From Actinotalea ferrariae (lineage in GTDB: Bacteria; Actinomycetota; Actinomycetes; Actinomycetales; Cellulomonadaceae), in contig NZ_JACVQL010000052.1 of NCBI RefSeq assembly GCF_019733465.1, positions 1 to 37,195 of the forward strand: DNA of 37,195 nt, in the 5' to 3' direction. The position numbers and the translations under genes were made by a program. Below, piece by piece: positions 23,990-31,703 of this stretch. The notes beneath the pieces were generated by a model. That model was not told where the DNA came from. It did no database searches and was given only the letters and a program-made list of their open reading frames with translations. Within the stretch, counting starts at the first letter, position 1. Each line of letters begins with the position of its first letter.

Positions 23990-25036
23990 ATGCCCACCAC
24001 CGTGAACGCGTACGCCGCGACCGCCCCCGACCAGCCGCTGACGCGCACCACCATCGAGCGCCGGGACGTCGGGCCGCACGACGTGCGGATCGAGATCGCG
24101 TTCGCCGGCGTGTGCCACTCCGACATCCACACCGCGCGGGCCGAGTGGGGACCCGTGCCCTACCCGCTCGTCGTCGGCCACGAGATCGCCGGGACCGTCG
24201 CCGAGGTCGGCTCCGAGGTGACGAAGGTCGCCGTCGGCGACCGCGTGGGCGTCGGCTGCATGGTCGACTCGTGCCGCGAGTGCGAGCAGTGCGTCGCGGG
24301 CCGCGAGCAGTACTGCCTCGAGGGCAACATCCCGACGTACGCCGGCACCGACCGTGACGGCTCCGTCACGCACGGCGGCTACTCGCAGCAGGTCGTGGTG
24401 ACCGAGGGCTTCGTCGTGCGGATCCCCGACGGCCTCGACCTGGACGTCGCCGCACCGCTCCTGTGCGCGGGCATCACCACGTACTCGCCGCTGCGTCACT
24501 GGGGCGCCGGTCCCGGCACGAAGGTCGCCGTCGTCGGCATGGGCGGGCTCGGGCACATGGGCGTCAAGCTCGCCCACGCGATGGGCGCCGAGGTCACGGT
24601 GCTCTCGCAGTCGCTCAAGAAGCAGGAGGACGGCCTGCGCCTGGGCGCCGACGCCTACTACGCGACGAGCGACCCCGAGACGTTCACCGAGCTCGCGAAC
24701 CGCTTCGACCTCATCATCAACACGGTCAGCGCGGAGATCGACGTGAACGCCTACCTGTCGCTGCTCGCCGTCGACGGCACCATGGTCAACGTGGGCGCGC
24801 CGCCCCAGCCGCTGCCGGTGAAGGCGTTCTCGCTCATCCCGTTCCGGCGCAGCTTCGCCGGCTCGACGATCGGCTCGATCGCGGAGACGCAGGAGATGCT
24901 CGACTTCTGCGCCGAGCACGGCCTCGGCGCCGAGATCGAGGTGATCCCGGCGGACCAGGTCAACGAGGCGTGGGAGCGGGTCATCGCGTCCGACGTGCGC
25001 TACCGGTTCGTCATCGACACGTCCACGCTGGCCTGA
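23990..25036 (+). CDS. zinc-dependent NAD(P)-dependent alcohol dehydrogenase (cinnamyl-alcohol type)
   Basis: A 348-residue zinc MDR enzyme. Catalytic zinc ligands are Cys42 (GVCHSDIH) and His64-Glu65 (VVGHEIAG), with a third Cys in [12 protein letters not shown]. Structural zinc cysteines are at 95, 98, 101 and 109. The cofactor loop is [20 protein letters not shown]. These marks match the YahK/AdhC/CAD group, which reduces a broad range of aldehydes with NADPH. The ATG at 23990 opens the conserved domain. The frame is open far upstream, but only as an antisense shadow of the neighbouring gene. Confidence 0.92.
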   Translation: MPTTVNAYAATAPDQPLTRTTIERRDVGPHDVRIEIAFAGVCHSDIHTARAEWGPVPYPLVVGHEIAGTVAEVGSEVTKVAVGDRVGVGCMVDSCRECEQCVAGREQYCLEGNIPTYAGTDRDGSVTHGGYSQQVVVTEGFVVRIPDGLDLDVAAPLLCAGITTYSPLRHWGAGPGTKVAVVGMGGLGHMGVKLAHAMGAEVTVLSQSLKKQEDGLRLGADAYYATSDPETFTELANRFDLIINTVSAEIDVNAYLSLLAVDGTMVNVGAPPQPLPVKAFSLIPFRRSFAGSTIGSIAETQEMLDFCAEHGLGAEIEVIPADQVNEAWERVIASDVRYRFVIDTSTLA

Positions 25037-25061
25037 CGGCCGCTCCCGGGGAGGTGCGCGC

Positions 25062-25208
25062 GTGCTGACGAGGCTCCGGTGCCGGGTCTTCGGGCACCGT
25101 CCGAGGAAGGTGCCGCGCGACGACGAGGGCGGCGGGTACGCCTACGAGTGCACGCGGTGCGGCGCCCAGGGCGTGCGTCCCCCGCCGCCGCCTCCGCGTC
25201 GGCGCTGA
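25062..25208 (+). CDS. 48-residue zinc-ribbon-like hypothetical protein
   Basis: A short frame starting at GTG 25062, with GGGGAGG about 9 bp upstream and a stop at 25206-25208. The protein begins LTRLRCRVFGHRP and continues through a YAYECTRCGAQG segment. A lone Cys near the start plus a CxxC pair and a His suggest a small zinc ribbon, as in DUF1660-like proteins. It ends in six prolines and three arginines. It follows the alcohol dehydrogenase by 25 bp and may share its transcript. No function is known. Confidence 0.6.
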   Translation: MLTRLRCRVFGHRPRKVPRDDEGGGYAYECTRCGAQGVRPPPPPPRRR

Positions 25209-25238
25209 GAGACGTGCCCGCCGCGACGCGGAGTTGAG

Positions 25239-25739
25239 TCAGCCGAGCAGCGCCTCCACGGTGACGACGTCGCGCCAGGCTCCGTCGAGCCTGGCGTGCC
25301 GGACGTGGGTGCCGACGACGCGGAAGCCGAGCCGTTCGGCGAGGGCGAGGCTCGCGGTGTTCTCCGGGAACACGCGGCTGGTGACCTTGTGCAGACCCGA
25401 GGCGCGGGCACGGTCCAGCAGCGTCGCGAGCAGGGCACGGCCGATGCCGCAACCCTGGGCGGACGGGTCGACGTACACGGAGTACTCCGCGACGCCGTCG
25501 TAGGCGGGGCGCGCGGAGTACGGGAACGTGGCGGCCCAGCCGACGACCGCGCCGTCGACCTCGGCGACGAGGAAGGCGTGGCGCTCGGCGGTCGCGGCGA
25601 TGCGGTCCCGCATGTCGTCCGCGGTGCGGTGCTGCGTCTCGAAGGTCGCCTGACGCGAGTCGATGCCGGCGTTGTAGATGGCCGTCACGGCGGGGGCGTC
25701 GGCCGCCGTCGCGTCGCGCACCGCGACCGGGGAGCTCAC
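25239..25739 (-). CDS. arsN1: GNAT N-acetyltransferase, ArsN1-like (arsinothricin/phosphinothricin type)
   Basis: A 166-residue acetyltransferase of the PAT/BAR-like subgroup. It has VRDATAADAPAVTAIYNAGI at the start, then RIAATAERHAFLVAE, VEYSVYVDPSAQGCGIGRAL (acetyl-CoA-binding QxxGxG/A loop) and RVFPENTASLALAERLGFR. Related enzymes acetylate phosphinothricin or the arsenic antibiotic arsinothricin. Location in an arsenic island favours the ArsN1 reading, which is context-based. The GTG at 25739 overlaps the flavoprotein stop as GTGA, so the two genes are translationally coupled. The 26-codon upstream extension of the frame is not used. Confidence 0.8.
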   Translation of the reverse strand: MSSPVAVRDATAADAPAVTAIYNAGIDSRQATFETQHRTADDMRDRIAATAERHAFLVAEVDGAVVGWAATFPYSARPAYDGVAEYSVYVDPSAQGCGIGRALLATLLDRARASGLHKVTSRVFPENTASLALAERLGFRVVGTHVRHARLDGAWRDVVTVEALLG

Positions 25740-27109
25740 CGCCCCGTGACGTCGGTGAGGAGGAGCGTGCCTCGTCCGGCGACGGCCGGGACAGGTTCCG
25801 TCGTGGTGCCGCAGCACCCGCCGGACGCGGCCGTGTCCCTGCCCTGGGCGTCGACGGAGCAGACGCCCGTCTCGGGGAGGACCAGCCGGACGTCGTCGGC
25901 CGCGGCCGTGTCACCCGCGAGGGCCGCGACGACCGAGCGCACCTGCTCGTTGCCGGTCGTGATGAGGAACGTCGGTGCGCGGCCGTAGGACTTCATCCCG
26001 ACGACGAACAGGCCGGGGTCGGGCTGCGCGAGGTGGCGGTGCCCGTGCGGCGGGACGGTCCCGCACGAGTGGACCTGGGGGTCGATCAGCGGCGCGAGCC
26101 GGGCGGGCGCCTCCAGGGCGGGGTCCAGGTCGAGCTGCACCTCGGAGAGGATGCTCAGGTCCGGTCGGAACCCGGTGGCGGCGGCGATGCTGTGGACGCC
26201 CTCGACGCGTAGCTCGCCCTCGCCGGTGGTACCGACCACGGTGACAGCGTCGGTGCCTGGCTCGAGTGCGGTGACCGAGAAGCCGGTGATCAGCCGGACG
26301 GCACCGGACCGGATGAGCGAGCGCAGGTCGCTGCCCAGCGCGCCCCGGGCGGGGAGCTGGTCGACCTCCGCACCGCCGTAGACCTTCGCCGGCGAGGCGC
26401 CGCGGATCGCCCACACGACCTCGGTGCCGGGCTCCTCGGCAGCGAGCCGAGCCAGGTTCAGCAGGGTGTTGGCCGCGGAGTGTCCCGCCCCGACCACCAG
26501 GGTGCGGCGACCGGCGAACCTCGCCCGGTCGCGGCCGAGCACGTCCGGCAGCGGACCCACGAGGAACGTGCCGGCCTCCCGCTCGCCGCGTGCCGGTAGG
26601 CCGGACCCGCCGAGCGGGTTGCGCCCGGACCAGGTGCCGGACGCGTCGATCACCGCGCGGGCCGCGACGTCGTCGACGCCGGCGGCGCTCTGCACCCGCA
26701 CGAGGAACGGGCGCTCGGCGCGCCCGATGGTGTGGGTCTTGTCCATACCGGCGCGGGTCACGGCGAGCACCCGGTGGCCGAGGCGCAGGCGCTCGGAGAG
26801 CAGCCCGGCGAGCGGGCGCAGGTAGTGCTCGACGAGCTCGGCACCCGTCGGCGGGATCGGACCCTCCGGGCGTGCCCAGCCTGTGGGCGACAGCAGGGTC
26901 TCCGCGGTCGGGTCGACGATGAACTCCCACGGCGTGAACGTGCGGATGTGGCCCCACTCGCTGACCGCCGACCCGACCTGCTCGCCGGCCTCGAGGACCA
27001 GGAACGGCAGACCTCTGGCCTGGAGGTGCGCGGCGGCCGCCAGACCGATCGGTCCGGCGCCGATCACGACGACCGGCAGGTCCGTGTGGTCTCCTGAGGC
27101 GGTCCTCAT
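25736..27109 (-). CDS. FAD/NAD(P)-binding flavoprotein of the arsenic island, cysteine-rich C-terminus
   Basis: A 457-residue flavin monooxygenase-like protein. The FAD GxGxxG is in VVVIGAGPIGLAAAAHL (residues 13-29). A second nucleotide site is in TLVVGAGHSAANTLLNLARL. IAAATGFRPDLSIL is the ATG/D segment common to FMO-like enzymes. The C-terminus carries Cys417, Cys432 and Cys433 (GVC, SGGCCG), a plausible soft-metal trap. It resembles flavoproteins often found beside arsR in actinobacteria, and ArsO is a looser relative. Oxidation of a trivalent arsenical is possible but unproven. The ATG at 27109 has AAGGAG upstream. It is divergent from arsR. Confidence 0.78.
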   Translation of the reverse strand: MRTASGDHTDLPVVVIGAGPIGLAAAAHLQARGLPFLVLEAGEQVGSAVSEWGHIRTFTPWEFIVDPTAETLLSPTGWARPEGPIPPTGAELVEHYLRPLAGLLSERLRLGHRVLAVTRAGMDKTHTIGRAERPFLVRVQSAAGVDDVAARAVIDASGTWSGRNPLGGSGLPARGEREAGTFLVGPLPDVLGRDRARFAGRRTLVVGAGHSAANTLLNLARLAAEEPGTEVVWAIRGASPAKVYGGAEVDQLPARGALGSDLRSLIRSGAVRLITGFSVTALEPGTDAVTVVGTTGEGELRVEGVHSIAAATGFRPDLSILSEVQLDLDPALEAPARLAPLIDPQVHSCGTVPPHGHRHLAQPDPGLFVVGMKSYGRAPTFLITTGNEQVRSVVAALAGDTAAADDVRLVLPETGVCSVDAQGRDTAASGGCCGTTTEPVPAVAGRGTLLLTDVTGR

Positions 27110-27138
27110 CGTGCGCTCCTTCTCGTTCACCTCGAGTT

Positions 27139-27156
27139 CATCGACGTGCGTCGATG
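27139..27156. promoter_or_regulatory. candidate ArsR operator
   Basis: CATCGACG-TG-CGTCGATG is a perfect inverted repeat with 8-bp arms, lying between the divergent flavoprotein and arsR starts. A direct copy of the half-site CATCGAC recurs at 27179-27185, closer to arsR. Short palindromes of this kind in the promoter are the usual ArsR binding target. No regulator-specific consensus was checked. Confidence 0.55.
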
Positions 27157-27209
27157 CGTGTGTCACCATGGACCCGTCCATCGACTGCTGTCAATACAAG
27201 GAGGGCATC

Positions 27210-27584
27210 GTGGCCGTCGCCACCTCGAGCCCCACGGTCGTCCCGACGTCGCCCGCGCAGGTCGACGCGTGCTGCCCGGCACCGCTGCAGGACACGGCCC
27301 TCGGTGAGGCCGAGGCGGTCGACCTCGCGCGGCGGTTCGCGGCGCTCTCGGACCCTGTCCGGCTGCGGCTGCTCAGCCTGCTCGCCACCGCCGCAGACGG
27401 TGCGATCTGCGTCTGCGACCTCGTCGAGCCGGTCGGCAAGAGCCAGCCGACGGTCAGCCACCACCTCAAGGTCCTGCGCGAGGCGGGGCTGGTCACGAGC
27501 GAGAAGCGGGGGACCAACGTCTGGTACGCCGCGGTCCCCGCCGCGCTCGAGGCGCTGCGCGACGTCCTTGCCCCCCGACGCTGA
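27210..27584 (+). CDS. arsR: ArsR-family arsenic-responsive repressor
   Basis: A 124-residue winged-helix repressor. The N-terminal Cys21-Cys22 pair (DACCPAPL) and Cys67/Cys69 in AICVCDLVEPVG give the arrangement described for Corynebacterium glutamicum ArsR, where Cys15/Cys16 of one subunit and Cys55 of the other bind As(III). The recognition helix is KSQPTVSHHLKVLREAGLV, followed by a wing (SEKRGTNVWYA). It should release its operator on arsenite or antimonite. The GTG at 27210 follows AAGGAGG, and the longer open frame upstream is promoter sequence. arsC follows by 29 bp in the same direction. Confidence 0.93.
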   Translation: MAVATSSPTVVPTSPAQVDACCPAPLQDTALGEAEAVDLARRFAALSDPVRLRLLSLLATAADGAICVCDLVEPVGKSQPTVSHHLKVLREAGLVTSEKRGTNVWYAAVPAALEALRDVLAPRR

Positions 27585-27613
27585 ACCACCCACCACCCCG
27601 AGGAGCCACCTGC

Positions 27614-28036
27614 ATGACCGAGAACGCCGCCCGTCCGTCCGTCCTCTTCGTCTGCGTGCACAACGCCGGGCGCTCGCAGATGGCCGCGGGCTTCCTCGCC
27701 CACCTGTCCGGGGGCGCCGTGGAGGTGCGCTCCGCCGGCTCGATGCCCGCGGACCAGATCAACCCGACCGCGGTCGAGGCCATGCTCGAGGTGGGCGTCG
27801 ACATCCGCGACCAGCAGCCCAAGGTCCTCACCACCGACGCGGTCCAGGCGTCCGACGTCGTCATCACCATGGGCTGCGGCGACGTCTGCCCGATCTTCCC
27901 GGGCAAGCGCTACGAGGACTGGTCGCTCGACGACCCCGCCGGCCAGGGCCTCGACCCCGTCCGCGTGATCCGCGACGAGATCCGCGGTCGGATCACCGAG
28001 CTGCTGGAGCAGCTCGGCGTCCCGGCGACCCCCTAG
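27614..28036 (+). CDS. arsC: arsenate reductase, low-molecular-weight phosphatase type
   Basis: A 140-residue protein. The P-loop CVHNAGRSQ (Cys14-X5-Arg20) is the anion-binding nucleophile site, and the DDPAG segment supplies the general acid. Two more cysteines (Cys88, Cys92 in TMGCGDVCPIFPGKRYEDW) lie closer together than Cys82/Cys89 of Staphylococcus ArsC. The MGCGDxCP wording is typical of actinobacterial enzymes that use mycothiol or thioredoxin. It reduces arsenate to arsenite. No efflux pump or ArsA/ArsD is present downstream: the next gene is a convergent SorC regulator 21 bp away. GAGGAG precedes the ATG. Confidence 0.92.
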   Translation: MTENAARPSVLFVCVHNAGRSQMAAGFLAHLSGGAVEVRSAGSMPADQINPTAVEAMLEVGVDIRDQQPKVLTTDAVQASDVVITMGCGDVCPIFPGKRYEDWSLDDPAGQGLDPVRVIRDEIRGRITELLEQLGVPATP

Positions 28037-28057
28037 GTCCTCGCCGGGGGGAGTCGC

Positions 28058-29095
28058 TCAGGCGTCGACCGGCCGGGGGCGCTCCGGGAGGTGGGCGAGC
28101 GCCTGGGCCGCCGTGATGTCGACGACCAGCGCGTCGACGTAGCCGTTGCGCAGGGCCGCCGCGATCGCCTCGGCCTTCTGCGCCCCCGCCGCGACGGCCA
28201 CGACCATGGGGATGCGGTGCAGAGCGGAGAGCTCGAGGCCGATGACCCGCCGGTCGAGCGTCGTCGGGACCGTCCGGCCCGAGGCGTCGACGAACCGCCC
28301 CAGGATGTGGCCGACGGCGCCGAGGCGGTGCAGCGTCCGCACGGTCTCGGACGTGACGAGGCCGCCGAAGACGCTGGCCGGGTACCGGAAGCCCGCGCCG
28401 ATGCCGATGATCGCGACGTCCACCTCGGCGCCGTGCGCGAGGGTCCGCGCCACCGCGGGCGAGCGCCGCAGGTCGTCGGCCGCGCGCTCGGACGGCGCGA
28501 GCAACGGCGCAGTCAGCACCTCGGCGGTGCCGCCGTACAGACGCGCGAGGCGTCTGCAGAGCTCGGCCGTGTCGAGCAGGCGCGTGGGTCCCTCGAGCCC
28601 ACCGACGAGCTGCACGACCCCGACGTCGAAGTCGCGCCTCGGGTGCACGTGGTCGAGCAGCGCCGTGTGGATGCGCCCGTTGGAGATGCCGAGCCGGGCG
28701 CCCGGTTCGACCACGATCTCGAGCAGGCCGGCGCACGCCTGGGCGACCTCGTCGATGCCGTCGCGCTGCGGCGACGTCGGCGCGACCCGCACGTGCCCGA
28801 CGCCGAAGCGGTTGCGGATCGTCGTCTCGAGCTCGATGACGCGCTCGAGCGGGTGCGTGATCTGGATCCGCACGATGCCCTGCACCTTCGCCTCCGCCAG
28901 CAACCGGCCTACTGTCGGTCGTGAGTAGCCGGTGGCCTGGGCGATGGCGGCCTGGCTCATGCCGAACTCGTGGTACCGGCGGGCGATGTCCAGCAGGAGC
29001 ATCGAGCGCTCCCGTTCTGGGTCCTGGTCCCAGGACCTGAGCCGTGAGCGGATGCTCGACCTGGCACTCGTCGAACCGGCGTCGTCGCTGGTCAT
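28058..29095 (-). CDS. SorC-family sugar-binding transcriptional regulator
   Basis: A 345-residue SorC/DeoR-type regulator. The N-terminal helix-turn-helix (about residues 36-75) has LLLDIARRYHEFGMSQAAIA and TGYSRPTVGRLLAEAKVQGI. The C-terminal sugar-binding domain shows the NagB-like signatures LGISNGRIHTALL, VDVAIIGIGAGFRYPASVFG and MVVAVAAGAQKAEAIAAALR. Such regulators sense a phosphorylated sugar made by the pathway they control. It is divergent from the MFS-to-UlaE operon, with a candidate operator in between, so it is most likely that operon's regulator. The ATG at 29095 is used. Confidence 0.9.
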   Translation of the reverse strand: MTSDDAGSTSARSSIRSRLRSWDQDPERERSMLLLDIARRYHEFGMSQAAIAQATGYSRPTVGRLLAEAKVQGIVRIQITHPLERVIELETTIRNRFGVGHVRVAPTSPQRDGIDEVAQACAGLLEIVVEPGARLGISNGRIHTALLDHVHPRRDFDVGVVQLVGGLEGPTRLLDTAELCRRLARLYGGTAEVLTAPLLAPSERAADDLRRSPAVARTLAHGAEVDVAIIGIGAGFRYPASVFGGLVTSETVRTLHRLGAVGHILGRFVDASGRTVPTTLDRRVIGLELSALHRIPMVVAVAAGAQKAEAIAAALRNGYVDALVVDITAAQALAHLPERPRPVDA

Positions 29096-29128
29096 CGCAC
29101 AAGGGTAGGCCGACCCCGCCCCGCCGGG

Positions 29129-29144
29129 GTGAGCATCGGCTCAC
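29129..29144. promoter_or_regulatory. candidate SorC operator in the divergent promoter
   Basis: GTGAGC-ATCG-GCTCAC is a perfect inverted repeat with 6-bp arms, 33 bp upstream of the regulator's start codon. A second, GC-rich repeat (GCACGC-GGCGCA-GCGTGC, 29196-29213) lies nearer the transporter gene. Short arms in GC-rich sequence make chance a real alternative. Confidence 0.4.
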
Positions 29145-29263
29145 GGCAGGTTCGTCGCGCGGAGGAGGCGCTGCCTAACGTCCGGACCGGTGGCAGCACG
29201 CGGCGCAGCGTGCGGCCCGAGCCACTTGTCCAGGCGTGCAACACCACACATCGAGGAGCAAAG

Positions 29264-30679
29264 GTGCACCACGAGCCCGGCACGACCGCCACGATCCCCG
29301 CGATCGAGCAGACCCCGCTGACCCGCCGTCAGCGCATGCTCGTCGGCGCGGCCGTCGTCAGCAACACGGTCGAGTTCTTCGACTTCTTCATCGTCGGCTT
29401 CATCCTCTCGATCGTCGCCGGTCCGTGGGGTCTGACCTTCGGCGAGAGCGCGGTGATCCTCCTCGCGGGCGGCCTGGGCACGACGCTCGGCGCGCTGTTC
29501 TGGGGCCGGGTCGCCGACCGCATCGGCCGCCGCCCCGCGTTCCTCTGGACCGTCGTCGTGTTCTCGGTCGCGACGGGGCTGTGCGCCGCGGTGCCGGACG
29601 GCGCCTGGCTCCTCTTCGCCTTCCTGCGTGTCGTCGTCGGCTTCGGCGTCGGCGGCCTGCCCGTCGTGGACATCCCGCTCATCTCCGAGTTCGTCCCCAC
29701 CAAGCACCGGGCCCGCCTCGCCGGCCTCACCGTGGTGTTCATCCCCGTCGGCCTGTTCCTCGGCGCGCAGGCGTCGGCCGCGTGGGGCGACGACATCGGC
29801 TGGCGCGGCCTGCTGCTCCTGGGCCTGATCCCGGTGCTGCTCGTCTTCCCGATCCGCATGATCGTGCGCGAGTCGCCGCGCTGGCTCATCCAGCAGGGCC
29901 GCGACGAGGAGGCACGCGTCAACGTCGCCTGGTACCGCGAGATGGACCCGGCCGACGTCGTGCTCCCCACCCGCGACGCCCTCGACGTGCCGCGCACCGG
30001 GTACCGCGAGGTCTGGGCCAAGCACCGCCGGGTGCTCGTCATCGCGACCGTCGGCTCGTTCTGCTTCATCACCGCCTCGGCGAGCGTCCAGGCCTGGGGC
30101 CCGACGCTGCTCACGCAGCTGCTCGAGATCACGCCCGCCCAGGCCGCCCAGATGTTCGTGCTCGTCAGCGCAGCCTCGCTCGTCGGTCGCCTCATCAGCT
30201 CGCGCCTCGCCGACCGCGTCGGCCGCCGCGCGATCATGATGGTCTGCGGCCTGGTCGGCGCGGCCTTCGTGACGACGTCGGCGCTCGCGGGCGACGTCCT
30301 CGTCGCCGGCGTCTCGCTCTTCTACCTCGGTGTCGTCGGCGCGTTCCTCTTCGGCGACGGCTCGTTCGGCGTGATCAACACCTACTCGGCCGAGATGTTC
30401 CCCTCGAACGTCCGGGCCACCGGCCTCGGGCTCGCCTACGGCCTCGGCGCCCTGGGCAAGGTCTTCGGCCCGGCGCTCCTCGCACTCGTGTCCGGCAGCA
30501 GCAACCTCATCACGCCCCAGGCGACGCAGGACGCGGTCAAGCCGGCCTTCCTCATCATGGCCGGCCTCCTCGTGGTCGGCGCCCTCGTCTACAGCCGGGC
30601 GCCCGAGACCAAGGGCAAGACGTTCGAGCAGCTCGACGCGGGGAACAGCACCCCTGCCCGCGAGCCGGTCCCGGCATGA
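29264..30679 (+). CDS. MFS sugar/sugar-acid transporter
   Basis: A 471-residue permease with about 12 membrane helices. Sugar-porter signatures are present: FWGRVADRIGRRPAFLW between helices 2 and 3, RESPRWLIQQGRDEEA before the central loop, SRLADRVGRRAIMM in the second half, and APETKGKTFEQL at the end. It would import a free, unphosphorylated substrate by proton symport, in contrast to the PTS import of the E. coli ula system. The GTG at 29264 follows GAGGAG, and the longer open frame upstream is promoter. It is the first gene of an eight-gene operon under the divergent SorC regulator. Confidence 0.88.
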   Translation: MHHEPGTTATIPAIEQTPLTRRQRMLVGAAVVSNTVEFFDFFIVGFILSIVAGPWGLTFGESAVILLAGGLGTTLGALFWGRVADRIGRRPAFLWTVVVFSVATGLCAAVPDGAWLLFAFLRVVVGFGVGGLPVVDIPLISEFVPTKHRARLAGLTVVFIPVGLFLGAQASAAWGDDIGWRGLLLLGLIPVLLVFPIRMIVRESPRWLIQQGRDEEARVNVAWYREMDPADVVLPTRDALDVPRTGYREVWAKHRRVLVIATVGSFCFITASASVQAWGPTLLTQLLEITPAQAAQMFVLVSAASLVGRLISSRLADRVGRRAIMMVCGLVGAAFVTTSALAGDVLVAGVSLFYLGVVGAFLFGDGSFGVINTYSAEMFPSNVRATGLGLAYGLGALGKVFGPALLALVSGSSNLITPQATQDAVKPAFLIMAGLLVVGALVYSRAPETKGKTFEQLDAGNSTPAREPVPA

Positions 30680-30762
30680 GCACGCCGGACGCGAGCACCT
30701 CCCGGGCGGCGCAGCGCCCCACCCCAGACCACCGCACAGCACCACCGATGGAAGGAACTCCC

Positions 30763-31698
30763 ATGGCAACGGTCCGCACGGTCCTCGGCGACATCGACAC
30801 GGCCGAGATGGGCTACACGATGCCCCACGAGCACATCCTCACGAACCCGCAGGGTCACGGGAGCAAGAACGAGGAGGACCACCTCCTCAACAGCTACGAC
30901 AAGGCCGTCCAGATGCTCACCGAGTACCGCGAGATCGGTGGCGGCACGATCATCGAGGCCACGCCGAAGACGTGGGGCCGCAACGCGGCCGGCATGTACA
31001 AGGCGGCGATGGAGACGGGCGTCCACGTCATCGCGTGCACCGGCTACATCTGCCAGGAGCACGGCATGGAGCCGAACATCACCGAGCGCGGCGTCGAGGA
31101 CATCGCGCGCGAGATGGTCGAGGACCTCACGGTCGGCATGGACGGCACCGACGCCAAGGCCGGCTGGATCAAGGTCGGCACCGCCTACATGCACGTCACA
31201 CCGGGCGAGGACATGGTGATCCGCGCCGCCGTGCACGCCGCCAACGCGACCGGTGCGCCGATCAGCACGCACACCACCGGCGGCACGATGGGCATCGAGC
31301 AGCTCGAGATCGCGGCCTCGGAAGGCTTCGACCTCACGCGCATGACGATCGCGCACGTCGACCGCAACCCGGACCTCTGGTACCACCGCAAGATGCTCGA
31401 GACCGGCGCGTCGATCATCTACGACGGCCCTGGCAAGGCGAAGTACTACCCGGACAGCATCCGCATCGACCTGCTCCGCCAGCTCGTCGCCGACGGCTTC
31501 GGCGACCAGCTCATGATCTGCAACGACATGGGCCGCCGCTCCCACCACACGGTCTACGGGTTCGGGCCGGGCTGGCAGTGGATCAAGGAGCGCTTCATCC
31601 CGCGCCTCCTCGAGGAGGGCTTCAGCGAGGAGCAGGTCCACAAGTTCATGTACGAGAACCCCGCCCGGTCGTTCGCGTTCGCCGCACCGGTGGCGTGA
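30763..31698 (+). CDS. phosphotriesterase-family metal-dependent lactonase
   Basis: A 311-residue amidohydrolase-fold enzyme. The binuclear metal site is complete: His22 and His24 (MPHEHI), Lys137 to be carboxylated (WIKVGTAY), His170 (STHTTGG), His198 (IAHVDRN) and Asp255 (ICNDMG). The spacing follows phosphotriesterase closely. Several bacterial members of this family hydrolyse sugar lactones or lactone phosphates, not organophosphates. In this operon it would open a sugar lactone to the acid, a job done by the unrelated UlaG in E. coli. The ATG at 30763 follows GAAGGA, 83 bp after the transporter. Confidence 0.88.
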   Translation: MATVRTVLGDIDTAEMGYTMPHEHILTNPQGHGSKNEEDHLLNSYDKAVQMLTEYREIGGGTIIEATPKTWGRNAAGMYKAAMETGVHVIACTGYICQEHGMEPNITERGVEDIAREMVEDLTVGMDGTDAKAGWIKVGTAYMHVTPGEDMVIRAAVHAANATGAPISTHTTGGTMGIEQLEIAASEGFDLTRMTIAHVDRNPDLWYHRKMLETGASIIYDGPGKAKYYPDSIRIDLLRQLVADGFGDQLMICNDMGRRSHHTVYGFGPGWQWIKERFIPRLLEEGFSEEQVHKFMYENPARSFAFAAPVA

Positions 31699-31703
31699 CG
31701 ACC

